Origin: Hoeflea phototrophica DFL-43
GTDB lineage: Bacteria > Pseudomonadota > Alphaproteobacteria > Rhizobiales > Rhizobiaceae
Assembly: GCF_000154705.2 (NCBI RefSeq)
Contig: NZ_CM002917.1
Location: forward strand, 4,369,408 to 4,433,407
Length of the DNA stretch: 64,000 nt
Reading direction: 5' to 3'
Position 1 is the stretch's first letter. Every line of letters starts with the position of its first letter. The notes beneath the pieces are model-generated. The model did no database searches. It had not been told where the DNA came from and saw only the letters and a program-made list of their open reading frames with translations. The position numbers and the translations under genes were made by a program. Positions 1 through 8,607 of this stretch are shown here, in pieces.

Positions 1-243
1 GACCATGGCCAGCGGCGCCAGCATGATCACCCACTTGAGCGGGCTCGCATAGAGCAGTTGCGCGAAGGCCGGGTTGGTCGACGCCAGCATGTAGGTGCCG
101 TAAGCGGCCACGCCGGTGATGCCCAGGCCCATTGCCATGATATTGTAGACGCGCAGCATATAGGCGCGGAGGCCCTCATCAATGGCGGCATCTGCATGTG
201 CGCCACTCGCTACGCGGACATTCGAATTGCGAAAGTCAGCCAT
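1..243 (-). CDS. Bax inhibitor-1/YccA family membrane protein (partial, N-terminal 81 residues)
   Basis: The gene starts at 243 and runs off the left edge of the window, so only the N-terminus is visible. A good ribosome binding site (AGAGGG) precedes the ATG. A polar N-terminus of about 30 residues is followed by a hydrophobic segment (about 33-52) with the sequence MAMGLGITGVAAYGTYML, and a second one begins near residue 70. This pattern is typical of BI-1/YccA proteins, multi-pass inner-membrane proteins that in E. coli interact with FtsH or act as ion-leak proteins. The exact substrate or partner here is not known. Family assignment is from the N-terminal pattern only. Confidence 0.8.
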   Translation of the reverse strand, partial: MADFRNSNVRVASGAHADAAIDEGLRAYMLRVYNIMAMGLGITGVAAYGTYMLASTNPAFAQLLYASPLKWVIMLAPLAMV

Positions 244-425
244 GTTTCCCTCTTTATAAGCCCCGGTATGGGTTACGGTGTCGGGTTCAAGTTCCCAGGC
301 GCCGCTGCGGGGCTCCAGCATGCCTGTGGATAATATGATGACGAACAAGCGCCACGACAAGACCCCATAGGATCAAGATGGAACGAATTAACGCCGATTG
401 CTTAATGTATCGGCCTGATTTGCGT

Positions 426-2981
426 CTAAAGTTCGCGAAGCACAGGTGCGGCTTTTTGTCCAAGCACCCTCCAGGTGCCCAGCAAACCGATGCCGACAGT
501 GACCACGAGCGCACCAACAAGCGTTGCAGCCGCGATATCGGGCATGAAACTGGAGGGCAGGGTCATGATCCGGCTGACCACGAACCAGGAGGCAACAGCG
601 CCAAAGGCCAGCGCAAAAACCGCCGTGGCGAGGCCCAGCAGACCATATTCGTAGACATAGGCCCGGATCAGGGTCACCCGTGTCGCGCCCAGCGTCTTGA
701 GCACCACCGCATCATGGATCCGGGAGCGGTTGCCCGCAGCCAGCGCGCCGGCGAGAACCAGCACGGAGGCGATCAGAGCCACCAGGGCTGCCGCGCGAAT
801 CGCGATCCCGATCTGGCCCACCACGCGGTTGGCCAGTTCGAGCGCATCCTTGACCCTCACACTGGTGATGGTCGGATAGGCCTGGGTAACGGCGCGCAGC
901 ACCTCGCCCTCTTCCGCGGCGGTGGCGTCCGGATCCTGCAACGTCGCCATCCAGGAGTGTGGAGCGCCGGCAAAGGTGTTGGGCGAAAACACCATGACGA
1001 AATTGATCGACAGCGATTCCCACTCCACGTCGCGCAGATTGGCAATCCGGGCAACGATCGACCGGCCCAGCACCGACACCGTGATGGTGTCGCCAACGCT
1101 CAGGCCCAGCTCGCCCGCCTCCTCGGAGGAGAATGACACCAGCGGTTCGCCCTGATGGTCGGGCGCCCACCATTCGCCGGCCGACAGCCGCGAATTCTCC
1201 GGCAGGTTTTTGGTGTAGGTCACACCGCGGTCCCCACGAAGCACCCAGCGCGCCTCGGCAGGCACATTATCCTCATTCACCGGCTCACCCTTGAGCTCGA
1301 GAATCCGGCCGCGCAGCATCGGAACCTTGATGACCTTGCCCTCCGGCGCGACCTCGGAAAGGATGTTTTCAAATCCGTCGATTTCACTCGACTGGATGTC
1401 GACAAAGAAGAAGTTGGGCGCCCGGTCCGGCAGATTGCCGGAGAGTTCCCGCCTCAGATTGGTGTCGATCAACGCCAGAGTCACCAGAAGCGCAAGCCCG
1501 AGACCCAGCGACAGCACAACTGACGGCGTCAGCGCGCCGGGACGGTGGATATTGCCGATGGCAAGCCGCAGCGGCGTCGAGCGCACGGCGGGCACCTTTC
1601 TGGCGATCGCCTGGACTGCAAAGCCCACCAGCCTGAGCACGCCAAAGGCAACGACAACGGCGGCCACGAAAACCGAAGCGATGCCGCGATCATCAGCAAA
1701 CCAGATCGCCGCCGCGCACAAGGCAACCAGCGTCACCCCGGCTGCCAGAAGATAGGGCCAGCGTGGCAGCCCCCCACCCTCAAAGCTCTGCTGGCGGAAC
1801 AATGCCGTGGCAGGCACCTCGCCTGCCCGGCCGAGCGGCAGCACGGCAAAGGCAAAGGCGGTCATCAGGCCAAAGCCTGCAGCAATGATCAGCGATGCGG
1901 GGTAAACCGAAGCCTGCACCGCAACCGGAATCACGCCAGACAGCGCCCCGGCAGCAAAAAACGGCGTCGCGAGCCCGAGAAGCAACCCGAGAAACACGCC
2001 GAAGCCGGCAATCAGCATCACCTGGATGAGATAGATGGCCACCACCAGCCGTGACGGCGCGCCGACACATTTGAGCGTGGCGATCACACCGCGTTTTCCG
2101 TCAAGCCAGGCGCGCACCGAATTGGCGATGCCGACACCGCCAACAATCAGGGCGGTCAGCCCGACCAGGGTCAGAAACTGCGAAAAACGCTCAATGTTGC
2201 GGGTCAATGCCGGCGCCGCGTTGCGGCTGGTGCGAACCTCAAGGCCGGTTTCAGGAAACTGCTCCCTCAGATCGGCACGGATATTGGCCAGTTGGCCGGC
2301 GCTGGCACCGCCATCGACGCGGACCCGGTAGCTGTATTCGATCAGGCTGCCCGGCCTGATCAGGCCTGCCGCATCAAGCGACGACCGGGAAATCAGGAAC
2401 CTTGGCGCAAAGCCGAAGCCTTCCGACAGGGAGTCCGGTTCCGTAACGATAATCGCGCGCAGTTCAAAGCGTGCCTGGCCGACAAGAACCTCGTCGCCAA
2501 GCGACAGGCCAAGCCGGTCGAGCAGGATCTGCGCCGTTGCCGCTCCGAAAACGCCGTCGCGCTCTTCAAAGATCGTCTCAAGCGGCATGTCAGGCGATGC
2601 CTGAAAGCTTCCATAAAGCGGGTAGGCGCCATCCACTGCGCGCAATTCCACCAGAGACTGGTCAGATCCATCCTGGGTCCGCGCCATCGTGCGCAGATTG
2701 GCGCCGGTTGAGACATCTCCCAAGTCTTCGATGAAACTGCTTTCGGCTTCACTGAACGGCTGATTCTCGCTTTCAAACCGAATGTCGCCACCCAGAATGG
2801 TGCGGCCTTCCGAGGCAATCGAGCCGGTCATCATCTGCGAGACCGAATTGACCCCGGCAATCGCAGCTGTTCCCAGCGCCACGCAGGCGAGAAAAATATA
2901 GAATCCCGACAGTCCGCCGCGCAATTCACGCAACGCCAGCCGCACCGCCAGACCAAGCCGGAACTGATTTGGCGCGGCCAT
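426..2981 (-). CDS. ybbP: FtsX-family ABC transporter permease (YbbP-like)
   Basis: An 851-residue integral membrane protein. One membrane segment lies near residues 26-46, followed by a periplasmic domain to about 260. A first FtsX-type bundle follows (about 268-290, 318-348, 365-385), then more helices (about 410-460 and 490-510), a second periplasmic domain, and a C-terminal FtsX bundle (about 725-845). The size and duplicated layout match YbbP rather than the shorter LolC/E. Its start overlaps the stop of the ATPase gene by one base, so the two are translationally coupled. With the divergent SGNH hydrolase this recreates the E. coli tesA-ybbAP locus. A role in moving or extracting a lipophilic substrate is inferred; the substrate cannot be read from sequence. 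Confidence 0.88.
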   Translation of the reverse strand: MAAPNQFRLGLAVRLALRELRGGLSGFYIFLACVALGTAAIAGVNSVSQMMTGSIASEGRTILGGDIRFESENQPFSEAESSFIEDLGDVSTGANLRTMARTQDGSDQSLVELRAVDGAYPLYGSFQASPDMPLETIFEERDGVFGAATAQILLDRLGLSLGDEVLVGQARFELRAIIVTEPDSLSEGFGFAPRFLISRSSLDAAGLIRPGSLIEYSYRVRVDGGASAGQLANIRADLREQFPETGLEVRTSRNAAPALTRNIERFSQFLTLVGLTALIVGGVGIANSVRAWLDGKRGVIATLKCVGAPSRLVVAIYLIQVMLIAGFGVFLGLLLGLATPFFAAGALSGVIPVAVQASVYPASLIIAAGFGLMTAFAFAVLPLGRAGEVPATALFRQQSFEGGGLPRWPYLLAAGVTLVALCAAAIWFADDRGIASVFVAAVVVAFGVLRLVGFAVQAIARKVPAVRSTPLRLAIGNIHRPGALTPSVVLSLGLGLALLVTLALIDTNLRRELSGNLPDRAPNFFFVDIQSSEIDGFENILSEVAPEGKVIKVPMLRGRILELKGEPVNEDNVPAEARWVLRGDRGVTYTKNLPENSRLSAGEWWAPDHQGEPLVSFSSEEAGELGLSVGDTITVSVLGRSIVARIANLRDVEWESLSINFVMVFSPNTFAGAPHSWMATLQDPDATAAEEGEVLRAVTQAYPTITSVRVKDALELANRVVGQIGIAIRAAALVALIASVLVLAGALAAGNRSRIHDAVVLKTLGATRVTLIRAYVYEYGLLGLATAVFALAFGAVASWFVVSRIMTLPSSFMPDIAAATLVGALVVTVGIGLLGTWRVLGQKAAPVLREL

Positions 2982-3703
2982 CAGGCAATCGCCTTTTCAG
3001 CGGCATCTGCGCCTGCGCTGTCGCCGACAATCAGGCCTGACCGCACCGAAACCTGCCGGTCGCACTGCGATGCAAGCGCCGGATCGTGGGTGACCAGCAA
3101 GAGCGTCGCACCGCGCTCGGATTGCTTGGCAAACAGCAATTCGGCAATCTGCCGGCCGGTATCACCATCGAGATTGCCGGTCGGCTCGTCAGCCACAATC
3201 AGCGCCGGATCGGGAGCCAGCGCCCGGGCAATCGCCACGCGCTGCTGTTCGCCGCCTGAAAGCTGGCCAGGATAATGGGTCAGCCGCTCACCCAGGCCGA
3301 CCGCGATCAGCTCTTCCCGGGCCCGGTCGAACGCGTCGGACTTGCCCGCAAGCTCCAGCGGCACGGCAACATTTTCAAGCGCCGTCATGTTGGGGATGAG
3401 GTGAAAGGACTGAAACACGATACCGACTGACCGGCCGCGCACTGCAGCCACCGCATCCTCGCTGAGCGTGTGCAGCGCGCTGCCGGCAATGTGGACTTCG
3501 CCACTGTCGAGCCGCTCAAGACCCGCCACCACCATCAGCAGCGTCGACTTGCCGGAACCCGACGGTCCGACGATGCCGACCGATTGGCCCTTGGCGATAT
3601 CGAGATCAATACCCTTGAGCACGTGAACAGAGGAAGCCCCGTTCCCGAGCGTCAGATTGGCTTTTCTCAAGGTGACGATCGAAGGGTCAGTTGTTTGAGA
3701 CAC
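2981..3703 (-). CDS. ybbA: ABC transporter ATP-binding protein (YbbA/LolD type)
   Basis: A 240-residue nucleotide-binding domain with Walker A GPSGSGKST (about 43-51), signature LSGGEQQRVAIARAL (about 150), and Walker B LIVADEPTGNLD. The EPTGNLDG stretch is typical of the MacB/LolD/YbbA subgroup that pairs with FtsX-like permeases. It precedes the permease gene with a one-base overlap. The gene is divergent from the SGNH hydrolase, leaving about 90 bp for both promoters. The start at 3703 is the first ATG; a start a few codons downstream would not change the domain. Confidence 0.92.
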   Translation of the reverse strand: MSQTTDPSIVTLRKANLTLGNGASSVHVLKGIDLDIAKGQSVGIVGPSGSGKSTLLMVVAGLERLDSGEVHIAGSALHTLSEDAVAAVRGRSVGIVFQSFHLIPNMTALENVAVPLELAGKSDAFDRAREELIAVGLGERLTHYPGQLSGGEQQRVAIARALAPDPALIVADEPTGNLDGDTGRQIAELLFAKQSERGATLLLVTHDPALASQCDRQVSVRSGLIVGDSAGADAAEKAIA

Positions 3704-3792
3704 GGTCGGGATATCCTATATGGAAGCATGACAGCAACGGGAGTGTTGCGGGAGACTTAGGAGCCCCACCATGTGTTTTAAAGGTTTGCGCC

Positions 3793-4434
3793 ATGCGTTT
3801 TAGGAATCTGATTGCCGCCGCTCTCGCCACTTTGAGCTTTATAGCCACTCCGCTTTCAGCCAGGGCGGACGAGGTGATCCGTCTTGTCGGGTTCGGCGAC
3901 AGCCTCATGGCGGGCTACAATCTCGACAGCGCGGAAGGCTTCCCGGCGCGGCTTCAAGCGGCGCTGGTGGAAAAGGGATATCAGGTGGAAATCACTGATG
4001 CCGGTGTATCCGGTGACACCACCTCGGGCGGCCTGGCGCGGCTCGACTGGTCAATCCCGGAGGGTGTCGACGGGGTGATTCTGGAGCTTGGCGCCAATGA
4101 CGCGCTGCGCGGCTTGCCACCGGAAACGACACGGGAAAATCTTGACGCCATGATCACCCGGCTCAAGGAGCGCGGCATCGCCGTCCTGCTCGCCGGAATG
4201 CTGGCGCCACCCAACATGGGCGCAGACTACGAGGCCAAGTTCAACACCATCTACCCCGACCTCGCCAAGAAGCATGACGTTGTCTTCTATCCATTTTTTC
4301 TCGATGGGGTGACCGGCAACCCAAGCCTGCTTCTCAGTGATGGAATGCATCCGAATGCCAATGGAATCAACAGGATGGTGGAAGGTATCCTGCCCTATGC
4401 CGAGACATTTCTGACCGGACTCAAAGCCCTGTAG
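3793..4434 (+). CDS. tesA: Periplasmic SGNH-family esterase/lysophospholipase (TesA-like)
   Basis: A 213-residue protein with a signal peptide (residues 1-25, cleaved near SARA-DEV). The SGNH blocks are intact: GDSL with nucleophile Ser37, Gly74 (block II), GAND with Asn102 (block III), and DGMH with Asp183 and His186 (block V). TesA-type enzymes hydrolyse acyl-CoA, lysophospholipid and aryl-ester substrates in the periplasm. An in-frame TTG upstream at 3691 would give 34 extra residues without a signal sequence, so the ATG at 3793 is preferred. Divergence from ybbAP, as in E. coli, suggests a shared function in handling lipophilic compounds. Confidence 0.9.
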   Translation: MRFRNLIAAALATLSFIATPLSARADEVIRLVGFGDSLMAGYNLDSAEGFPARLQAALVEKGYQVEITDAGVSGDTTSGGLARLDWSIPEGVDGVILELGANDALRGLPPETTRENLDAMITRLKERGIAVLLAGMLAPPNMGADYEAKFNTIYPDLAKKHDVVFYPFFLDGVTGNPSLLLSDGMHPNANGINRMVEGILPYAETFLTGLKAL

Positions 4435-4530
4435 CGCACAGGTCAGAGTGCATCTGGAAAAATTATGCGCTTGCCCTGCTGCCCATGGCGTGATTCGTTC
4501 AAACCAAATCGATGATTCGGGGGACTAGCG

Positions 4531-5121
4531 ATGCCAAGGCTCTTTACCGCTCTCGAAATACCGCGCGATGCGGCGCTGTCGCTGTCCTTGTTGCGCGGCG
4601 GCCTTCCCGGAGCCCGGTGGCTTGATGTTGAAAATTATCACATCACGCTGCGCTTCATCGGTGATGTCGACGGTCCCACGGCAGACGAGGTGGTCAATGC
4701 GCTTGACCGGGTCGACCGTCCCTCCTTTTCACTGTCACTCTCCGGCATAGGTTCGTTTGGCGCAAAGAAGCCGCATTCGATCTGGGCCGGTGTGTCCGCA
4801 TGTTCGGAACTGATGGCATTGCAGGCCGAAATCGAAAGGATCTGCCAGCGCATTGGTCTCGCACCCGACACACGGCGGTTCTCGCCGCATGTCACTCTCG
4901 CAAGGTTGCGCCATGCACGGGTCTCCGATGTGGTTTCCTATCTCTCGGGCCGCGGCGACTTCCGCACGGAATCCTTTGATGTGGGACGTTTTGTGGTGAT
5001 GTCGGCGCGGGATTCGGTCGGCGGAGGGCCCTATCTGGTCGAAGAAGCCTATCCTTTGGGCTGGCGCAATTCCGTGCCAAGCCTGTCCAGCAGCGCCTGG
5101 CAACCCTCACGCAGCAACTGA
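4531..5121 (+). CDS. thpR: RNA 2',3'-cyclic 3'-phosphodiesterase (ThpR/LigT)
   Basis: A 196-residue member of the 2H phosphoesterase family. The two HxTx motifs are visible as HITL at residues 37-40 and HVTL at 120-123, at the spacing usual for LigT/ThpR. The enzyme opens 2',3'-cyclic phosphates on RNA to 2'-phosphates and can ligate tRNA halves in vitro. The last 24 codons overlap the 3' end of the convergent phosphatase gene by 73 bp, so the C-terminal tail is probably not under strong structural constraint. Confidence 0.9.
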   Translation: MPRLFTALEIPRDAALSLSLLRGGLPGARWLDVENYHITLRFIGDVDGPTADEVVNALDRVDRPSFSLSLSGIGSFGAKKPHSIWAGVSACSELMALQAEIERICQRIGLAPDTRRFSPHVTLARLRHARVSDVVSYLSGRGDFRTESFDVGRFVVMSARDSVGGGPYLVEEAYPLGWRNSVPSLSSSAWQPSRSN

Positions 5122-5567
5122 TAGACCGCATCGAAACCATCAACGCCGCCATAATAGGGATCGGGAACATCAGTCCGCATACCCAGGGTATGGTCGAGAA
5201 AGAGATGGATGCGGTCATGCTGCGACGATGGCGCTCGCGCTTTCAGCGTCGCCTCGTTGGAACGGTCCATGGCAAAGATCAGGTCGAAGCGGTCATAATC
5301 ATCATCTGACACCTGCCGCGCACGCTGCATTGATATGTCGATGCCGTTTTCAGTTGCCGTTTCCACCGAGCGGATGTCAGGCGGATCGCCCGCATGCCAG
5401 TTCCCGGTTCCGGCGGAATCGACCATGACAAACCCGTCCAGGCCGGCGTCCGCCAAGCCCTTGCGGAAGATACCTTCGGCCAGCGGAGACCGGCAGATAT
5501 TGCCCATGCACACAAAAAGCACCGAACACTGTGCCTTTTCTCCGCCGTCTGAAACACTAGTGTTCAT
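5049..5567 (-). CDS. Low-molecular-weight protein-tyrosine phosphatase
   Basis: A 172-residue protein with the C-x5-R phosphate loop near its start (Cys20 to Arg26, CMGNICRS) and the C-terminal DPYYGG segment carrying the general-acid Asp. The start at 5567 is chosen because it leaves a short N-terminus before the catalytic loop; longer in-frame extensions run into the divergent gene at 5602. LMW-PTPs dephosphorylate tyrosine residues, in many bacteria on exopolysaccharide kinases, but no such kinase is nearby. The 3' end overlaps thpR convergently. Confidence 0.9.
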   Translation of the reverse strand: MNTSVSDGGEKAQCSVLFVCMGNICRSPLAEGIFRKGLADAGLDGFVMVDSAGTGNWHAGDPPDIRSVETATENGIDISMQRARQVSDDDYDRFDLIFAMDRSNEATLKARAPSSQHDRIHLFLDHTLGMRTDVPDPYYGGVDGFDAVYQLLREGCQALLDRLGTELRQPKG

Positions 5568-5601
5568 AGTCAAGTCACCCTGTTGAACCCCGGAGTATGC
5601 C

Positions 5602-5907
5602 ATGTCACGCCCAAAACTCGATAGCACAACCATTTCGCAAAAGCTCGCAGCCGTATCCCAGTGGAACATCGATGCGGGCGAAACCGCACTCACACGAAGC
5701 TTCAAGTTCAAAGATTTCAGCGAGGCCTTCGGCTTCATGGCGCGCGCGGCACTGGTGGCCGAAAAGCTCGATCACCACCCCGAATGGAAGAACGTCTACC
5801 GCACCGTCGAGGTGCGGTTGACCACGCACGACGCCGGCGGCCTGACCCAGCTTGACTTCGATCTGGCGGGCGCGATGGACACGATTGCTGCCTCGACTGG
5901 CCAATAA
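5602..5907 (+). CDS. phhB: Pterin-4a-carbinolamine dehydratase
   Basis: A 101-residue protein covering the whole PCD domain. The conserved core [12 protein letters not shown] (His58, His59) and [11 protein letters not shown] are present. The enzyme dehydrates 4a-hydroxytetrahydropterin during recycling of the cofactor used by aromatic amino acid hydroxylases. No phenylalanine hydroxylase is visible nearby; in many bacteria the gene stands alone. It is divergent from the phosphatase gene with a gap of 34 bp. Confidence 0.93.
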   Translation: MSRPKLDSTTISQKLAAVSQWNIDAGETALTRSFKFKDFSEAFGFMARAALVAEKLDHHPEWKNVYRTVEVRLTTHDAGGLTQLDFDLAGAMDTIAASTGQ

Positions 5908-6008
5908 CATGGCGAGTAACCCGGCCATCAAACCGGCCACCAATATTGAACCCTGGCGCCCCAGAGCCCATGTTATGGGCAAAGGCAACGCAGAGCGGAG
6001 GCCAACGC

Positions 6009-6407
6009 ATGAATGCTCTTGAGGGCGAAATTCTCGAACCGGATGAGAAAATCCGTAACGGGGAGAATGATCGCGCCGATGAAGAATCGGTGCGTACCGG
6101 CTTCTGGAAGACCTTTGGCAAGGCAGCTCGTCAGCTTCCCTTCGCCGAAGATCTGGTCGCGGCCTATTTCTGCGCGCTTGACCCGGAAACCCCCGGCAAG
6201 GCCAAGGCGGTGATGTTGGGTGCGCTGGCCTATTTCATCATGCCGCTCGATACGATCCCGGATTTTCTTGCCGTGGTCGGGTTTTCCGACGACATCGCGG
6301 TGCTCACGCTCGCCATCGCCACTGTGCGCTCCAACATGACCGATGCCCATCGCGCGGCCGCCAGGAAGGCGCTTGCCGATTTTTCGCCTGACAAGACTTC
6401 AGACTGA
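6009..6407 (+). CDS. YkvA family protein (DUF1232)
   Basis: A 132-residue protein. A charged N-terminus is followed by the DUF1232 core (about 45-95), including the signature AYFIMPLDTIPDF and GFSDDIAVL. The start at 6009 has a ribosome binding site (GGAG at 5996-5999). DUF1232 proteins are small, likely membrane-associated proteins of unknown function, often encoded singly. It follows phhB on the same strand by about 100 bp. Confidence 0.85.
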   Translation: MNALEGEILEPDEKIRNGENDRADEESVRTGFWKTFGKAARQLPFAEDLVAAYFCALDPETPGKAKAVMLGALAYFIMPLDTIPDFLAVVGFSDDIAVLTLAIATVRSNMTDAHRAAARKALADFSPDKTSD

Positions 6408-6448
6408 TCCGGTGCTAAACACGGCCCGGTGCCTTGCGGGCCGCGCGC

Positions 6449-7024
6449 TCAATGAAAGGTAACGTCGCCGTCGCCGCTTTCAAGCGTTCGCCGCAGCCGC
6501 GCGAAGGCAAGCCTGATTCGCGACTTGACCGTCCCAAGCGGCAAGCCGGTGTCTTCGGCAATCTGGGAGTGTGAACGGCCCAGGAAAAACGCCTGCCGCA
6601 CAAGCGTGGCCTGCTCCTCGGGAAGATCGAGCATGGCCTGGCGGACCCGCTCATCCCGCTCCTCGGCCTCGACAATGTCATCAGCCGCCTCGGGTTGTGA
6701 GGGATGCAACGCCGGATCTTCCGGATCAAGCAGACCGGAACGGTCGCGCCTGAGGGCATCAATGCGGCGATTGCGGGCAATCCTGAACAGCCATGTTCCA
6801 AGGGACGATTTGGATGAATCGAAAAGGCTTGCCTTGTGCCACAGCACGATCATGACCTCCTGGGTCATTTCCTCGGCCTGTGACGATTCCATTCCGAGCC
6901 GCTGGAGATAGGATTTCAGGCGCGGCGCGAAATAGTCGAACAATTCCCCGAACGCCTTCTGATCCCGCCTTACAGCAACCGCCTCGGCAAGACGGGCAAA
7001 CCGTTCTTTCAAATCACCCGACAT
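6449..7024 (-). CDS. ECF-type RNA polymerase sigma factor
   Basis: A 191-residue group IV sigma factor. Region 2 (about 24-95) contains the core-binding stretch around AEEMTQEVMIVLWHKA and the -10 recognition part GTWLFRIARNRRIDALRR. Region 4 (about 125-180) ends in a helix-turn-helix with SHSQIAEDTGLPLGTVKSRI. Sequence flavour resembles the ECF11/RpoE-ChrR type. No anti-sigma gene follows: the next gene downstream is convergent. It is therefore either controlled by an anti-sigma factor encoded elsewhere or by transcription. Confidence 0.9.
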   Translation of the reverse strand: MSGDLKERFARLAEAVAVRRDQKAFGELFDYFAPRLKSYLQRLGMESSQAEEMTQEVMIVLWHKASLFDSSKSSLGTWLFRIARNRRIDALRRDRSGLLDPEDPALHPSQPEAADDIVEAEERDERVRQAMLDLPEEQATLVRQAFFLGRSHSQIAEDTGLPLGTVKSRIRLAFARLRRTLESGDGDVTFH

Positions 7025-7207
7025 TGACGCCGCAGCACCCCGTTCACCTGATTACACCCAACCGCCGCCACGCGAATCTTCACGAAACACCTACACCGGA
7101 AATGGCAAAGGTCAAACTGTTGCCGGATTCAGACTGTTACAAAAGGTGACATGAGGGAAGCCTCCAGCAGGCGGCATCCCAAGTTTGCACATCCAAAGCG
7201 GAAAATC

Positions 7208-7235
7208 TTGACGCTTTGGTAACCAGGATTAAGTC
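7208..7235 (+). promoter_or_regulatory. Candidate sigma-70 promoter of the IalB-like gene
   Basis: TTGACG at 7208-7213 and TAAGTC at 7230-7235 are separated by 16 bp. The -35 box is close to consensus while the -10 is weak. It lies about 85 bp upstream of the start at 7320. A small GGGCC/GGCCC hairpin follows at 7274-7286 in the presumed leader. Confidence 0.35.
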
Positions 7236-7319
7236 AAAATGAACTCATCACCTCGCAACCCGAGGGACTCATTTGGGCCATCGGCCCTTAACACCCGACC
7301 ACAAACCGGTAGGAAAACC

Positions 7320-7823
7320 ATGCTTGGGAAGACAATCGCAACCGTACTGACGGGGCTTTTTGCTTTGACCGCCGCCGCGTGGGCGCAATCGCCCAACCGA
7401 ATCGAACAGTTTGACGCCTGGGGCGCCTATTCCTACGATTCCGCAGGCGGCAAGGTCTGCTACGTCCTTTCCGTGCCGATCAGCTCGGCCCCGACCAATG
7501 TCAATCACGGTGACATCTTTTTCCTGATCTCGCAGCGCCCGGGTCAGAATGTGAGCTACGAACCGCAGGCGATGATGGGATATCCGCTCAAGGAAGCCTC
7601 GAAGATCAACGTCAATATCGACGGCCGCAACTTCGTCCTGTTCAGCCGCGGCAATTCCGGCTGGGTCGAGAATGCAGCCGAGGAACCGCAACTCGTGGCA
7701 GCCATGAAGGCCGGCTCCGACATGACGGTCAAGGCGGTCTCGCGGCGCGGCACCGACACCTCCTACAGCTACTCGCTCAGGGGCGTGACAGCGGCGTTGA
7801 ACAAGATCGCAACCTGTCAGTAA
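7320..7823 (+). CDS. Exported IalB-family (invasion-associated locus B) protein
   Basis: A 167-residue protein with a cleavable signal peptide (about 1-22, ending ALTAAAWA-QS). The mature part has the IalB pattern: a cysteine in GGKVCYVLS, then the SYEPQAMMGYPLKE and IDGRNFVLFSRG segments, and a late Cys just before the end that could pair with the first. IalB proteins are periplasmic or outer-membrane associated; the name comes from Bartonella erythrocyte invasion but most homologues are in non-pathogens. An in-frame ATG at 7239 lacks a signal sequence, so 7320 is preferred. An intrinsic terminator follows. Confidence 0.8.
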   Translation: MLGKTIATVLTGLFALTAAAWAQSPNRIEQFDAWGAYSYDSAGGKVCYVLSVPISSAPTNVNHGDIFFLISQRPGQNVSYEPQAMMGYPLKEASKINVNIDGRNFVLFSRGNSGWVENAAEEPQLVAAMKAGSDMTVKAVSRRGTDTSYSYSLRGVTAALNKIATCQ

Positions 7824-7852
7824 TCACTGCGTCCAGCCAGCAATAGACAGAG

Positions 7853-7880
7853 AAAAGGCCGGCAATCGTCGGCCTTTTTG
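7853..7880 (+). terminator. Intrinsic terminator after the IalB-like gene
   Basis: A stem AAAAGGCCG / CGGCCTTTT with an 8-base loop is followed by T residues. It sits 30 bp after the stop codon at 7823 and separates this gene from the tetR-like gene downstream. Confidence 0.85.
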
Positions 7881-7987
7881 TGTCGAGCGGGCGCAGTCTT
7901 GACCAACGATTGCCAAAGCTCAATCCGCCTCCCATGACACGCTGTGAAACCCACTGGATTTTATCAGTACTCCAGGTATGGTGGGGC

Positions 7988-8548
7988 ATGGCACCGAAGC
8001 ACTCCCTCACACCCGACGACTGGATCAAAACCGCATTCCGGCTGCTTGCCGATGCAGGCCCCAGGGCGATTCGCGTGGATCTGATGTGCAAGGCGCTGGG
8101 CGTCACCAAGGGATCCTTCTACTGGCATTTCGATGATCTTGCCGCACTCAAGGCTGCCATGATCGAGCGCTGGCGGCAGGCCGCGGCGCGCGACCTGATT
8201 GCCTCGGCCACCCAAACTGAACTCGCGCCCCGCGATCTCATCATCGGCCTCTTCGAGGAGGTGCAGAAACGCCAGGCAAAAGGCGGCGCGCTGGCTGAAA
8301 CCGCACTGAGGCAATGGGCCGGTGCCGATCCGGCCGTGCTCAAGCTGGTGCGCGAGGCCGACAATGAGCGGCTGGCCTTTCTGACAACCCAGATGCGGGC
8401 CGCCGGACTGACCGGCGGCGAGGCCCGCTCACGCGCCGCCTTTGTCTACGCAGCCCTGATCGGCATGGAGCAACTGGCCGGCGAACCGGCGTTGACCCCG
8501 TCCAACATGGCCGGAATCATCGATGCCGCCCTCACGCCCGGCGTCTGA
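7988..8548 (+). CDS. TetR/AcrR family transcriptional regulator
   Basis: A 186-residue protein. The N-terminal helix-turn-helix (about 8-55) includes TPDDWIKTAFRLLADAG and the recognition part LGVTKGSFYWHFDDLAAL. The C-terminal ligand domain is helical. The start at 7988 places the HTH at the usual distance; in-frame extension to 7880 would run into the upstream terminator. No obvious divergent target gene is adjacent, so its regulon cannot be read from context. Confidence 0.88.
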   Translation: MAPKHSLTPDDWIKTAFRLLADAGPRAIRVDLMCKALGVTKGSFYWHFDDLAALKAAMIERWRQAAARDLIASATQTELAPRDLIIGLFEEVQKRQAKGGALAETALRQWAGADPAVLKLVREADNERLAFLTTQMRAAGLTGGEARSRAAFVYAALIGMEQLAGEPALTPSNMAGIIDAALTPGV

Positions 8549-8607
8549 CCAGCAGACAGGTCGCGAAATCCCTGCGTTCAAACGATTCCATCCAAAGAGG
8601 GCGGGCT

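Noticed and set aside
384..404. TTAA-N10-TTAA upstream of the BI-1 gene
   Set aside because: Spacing is wrong for CtrA.
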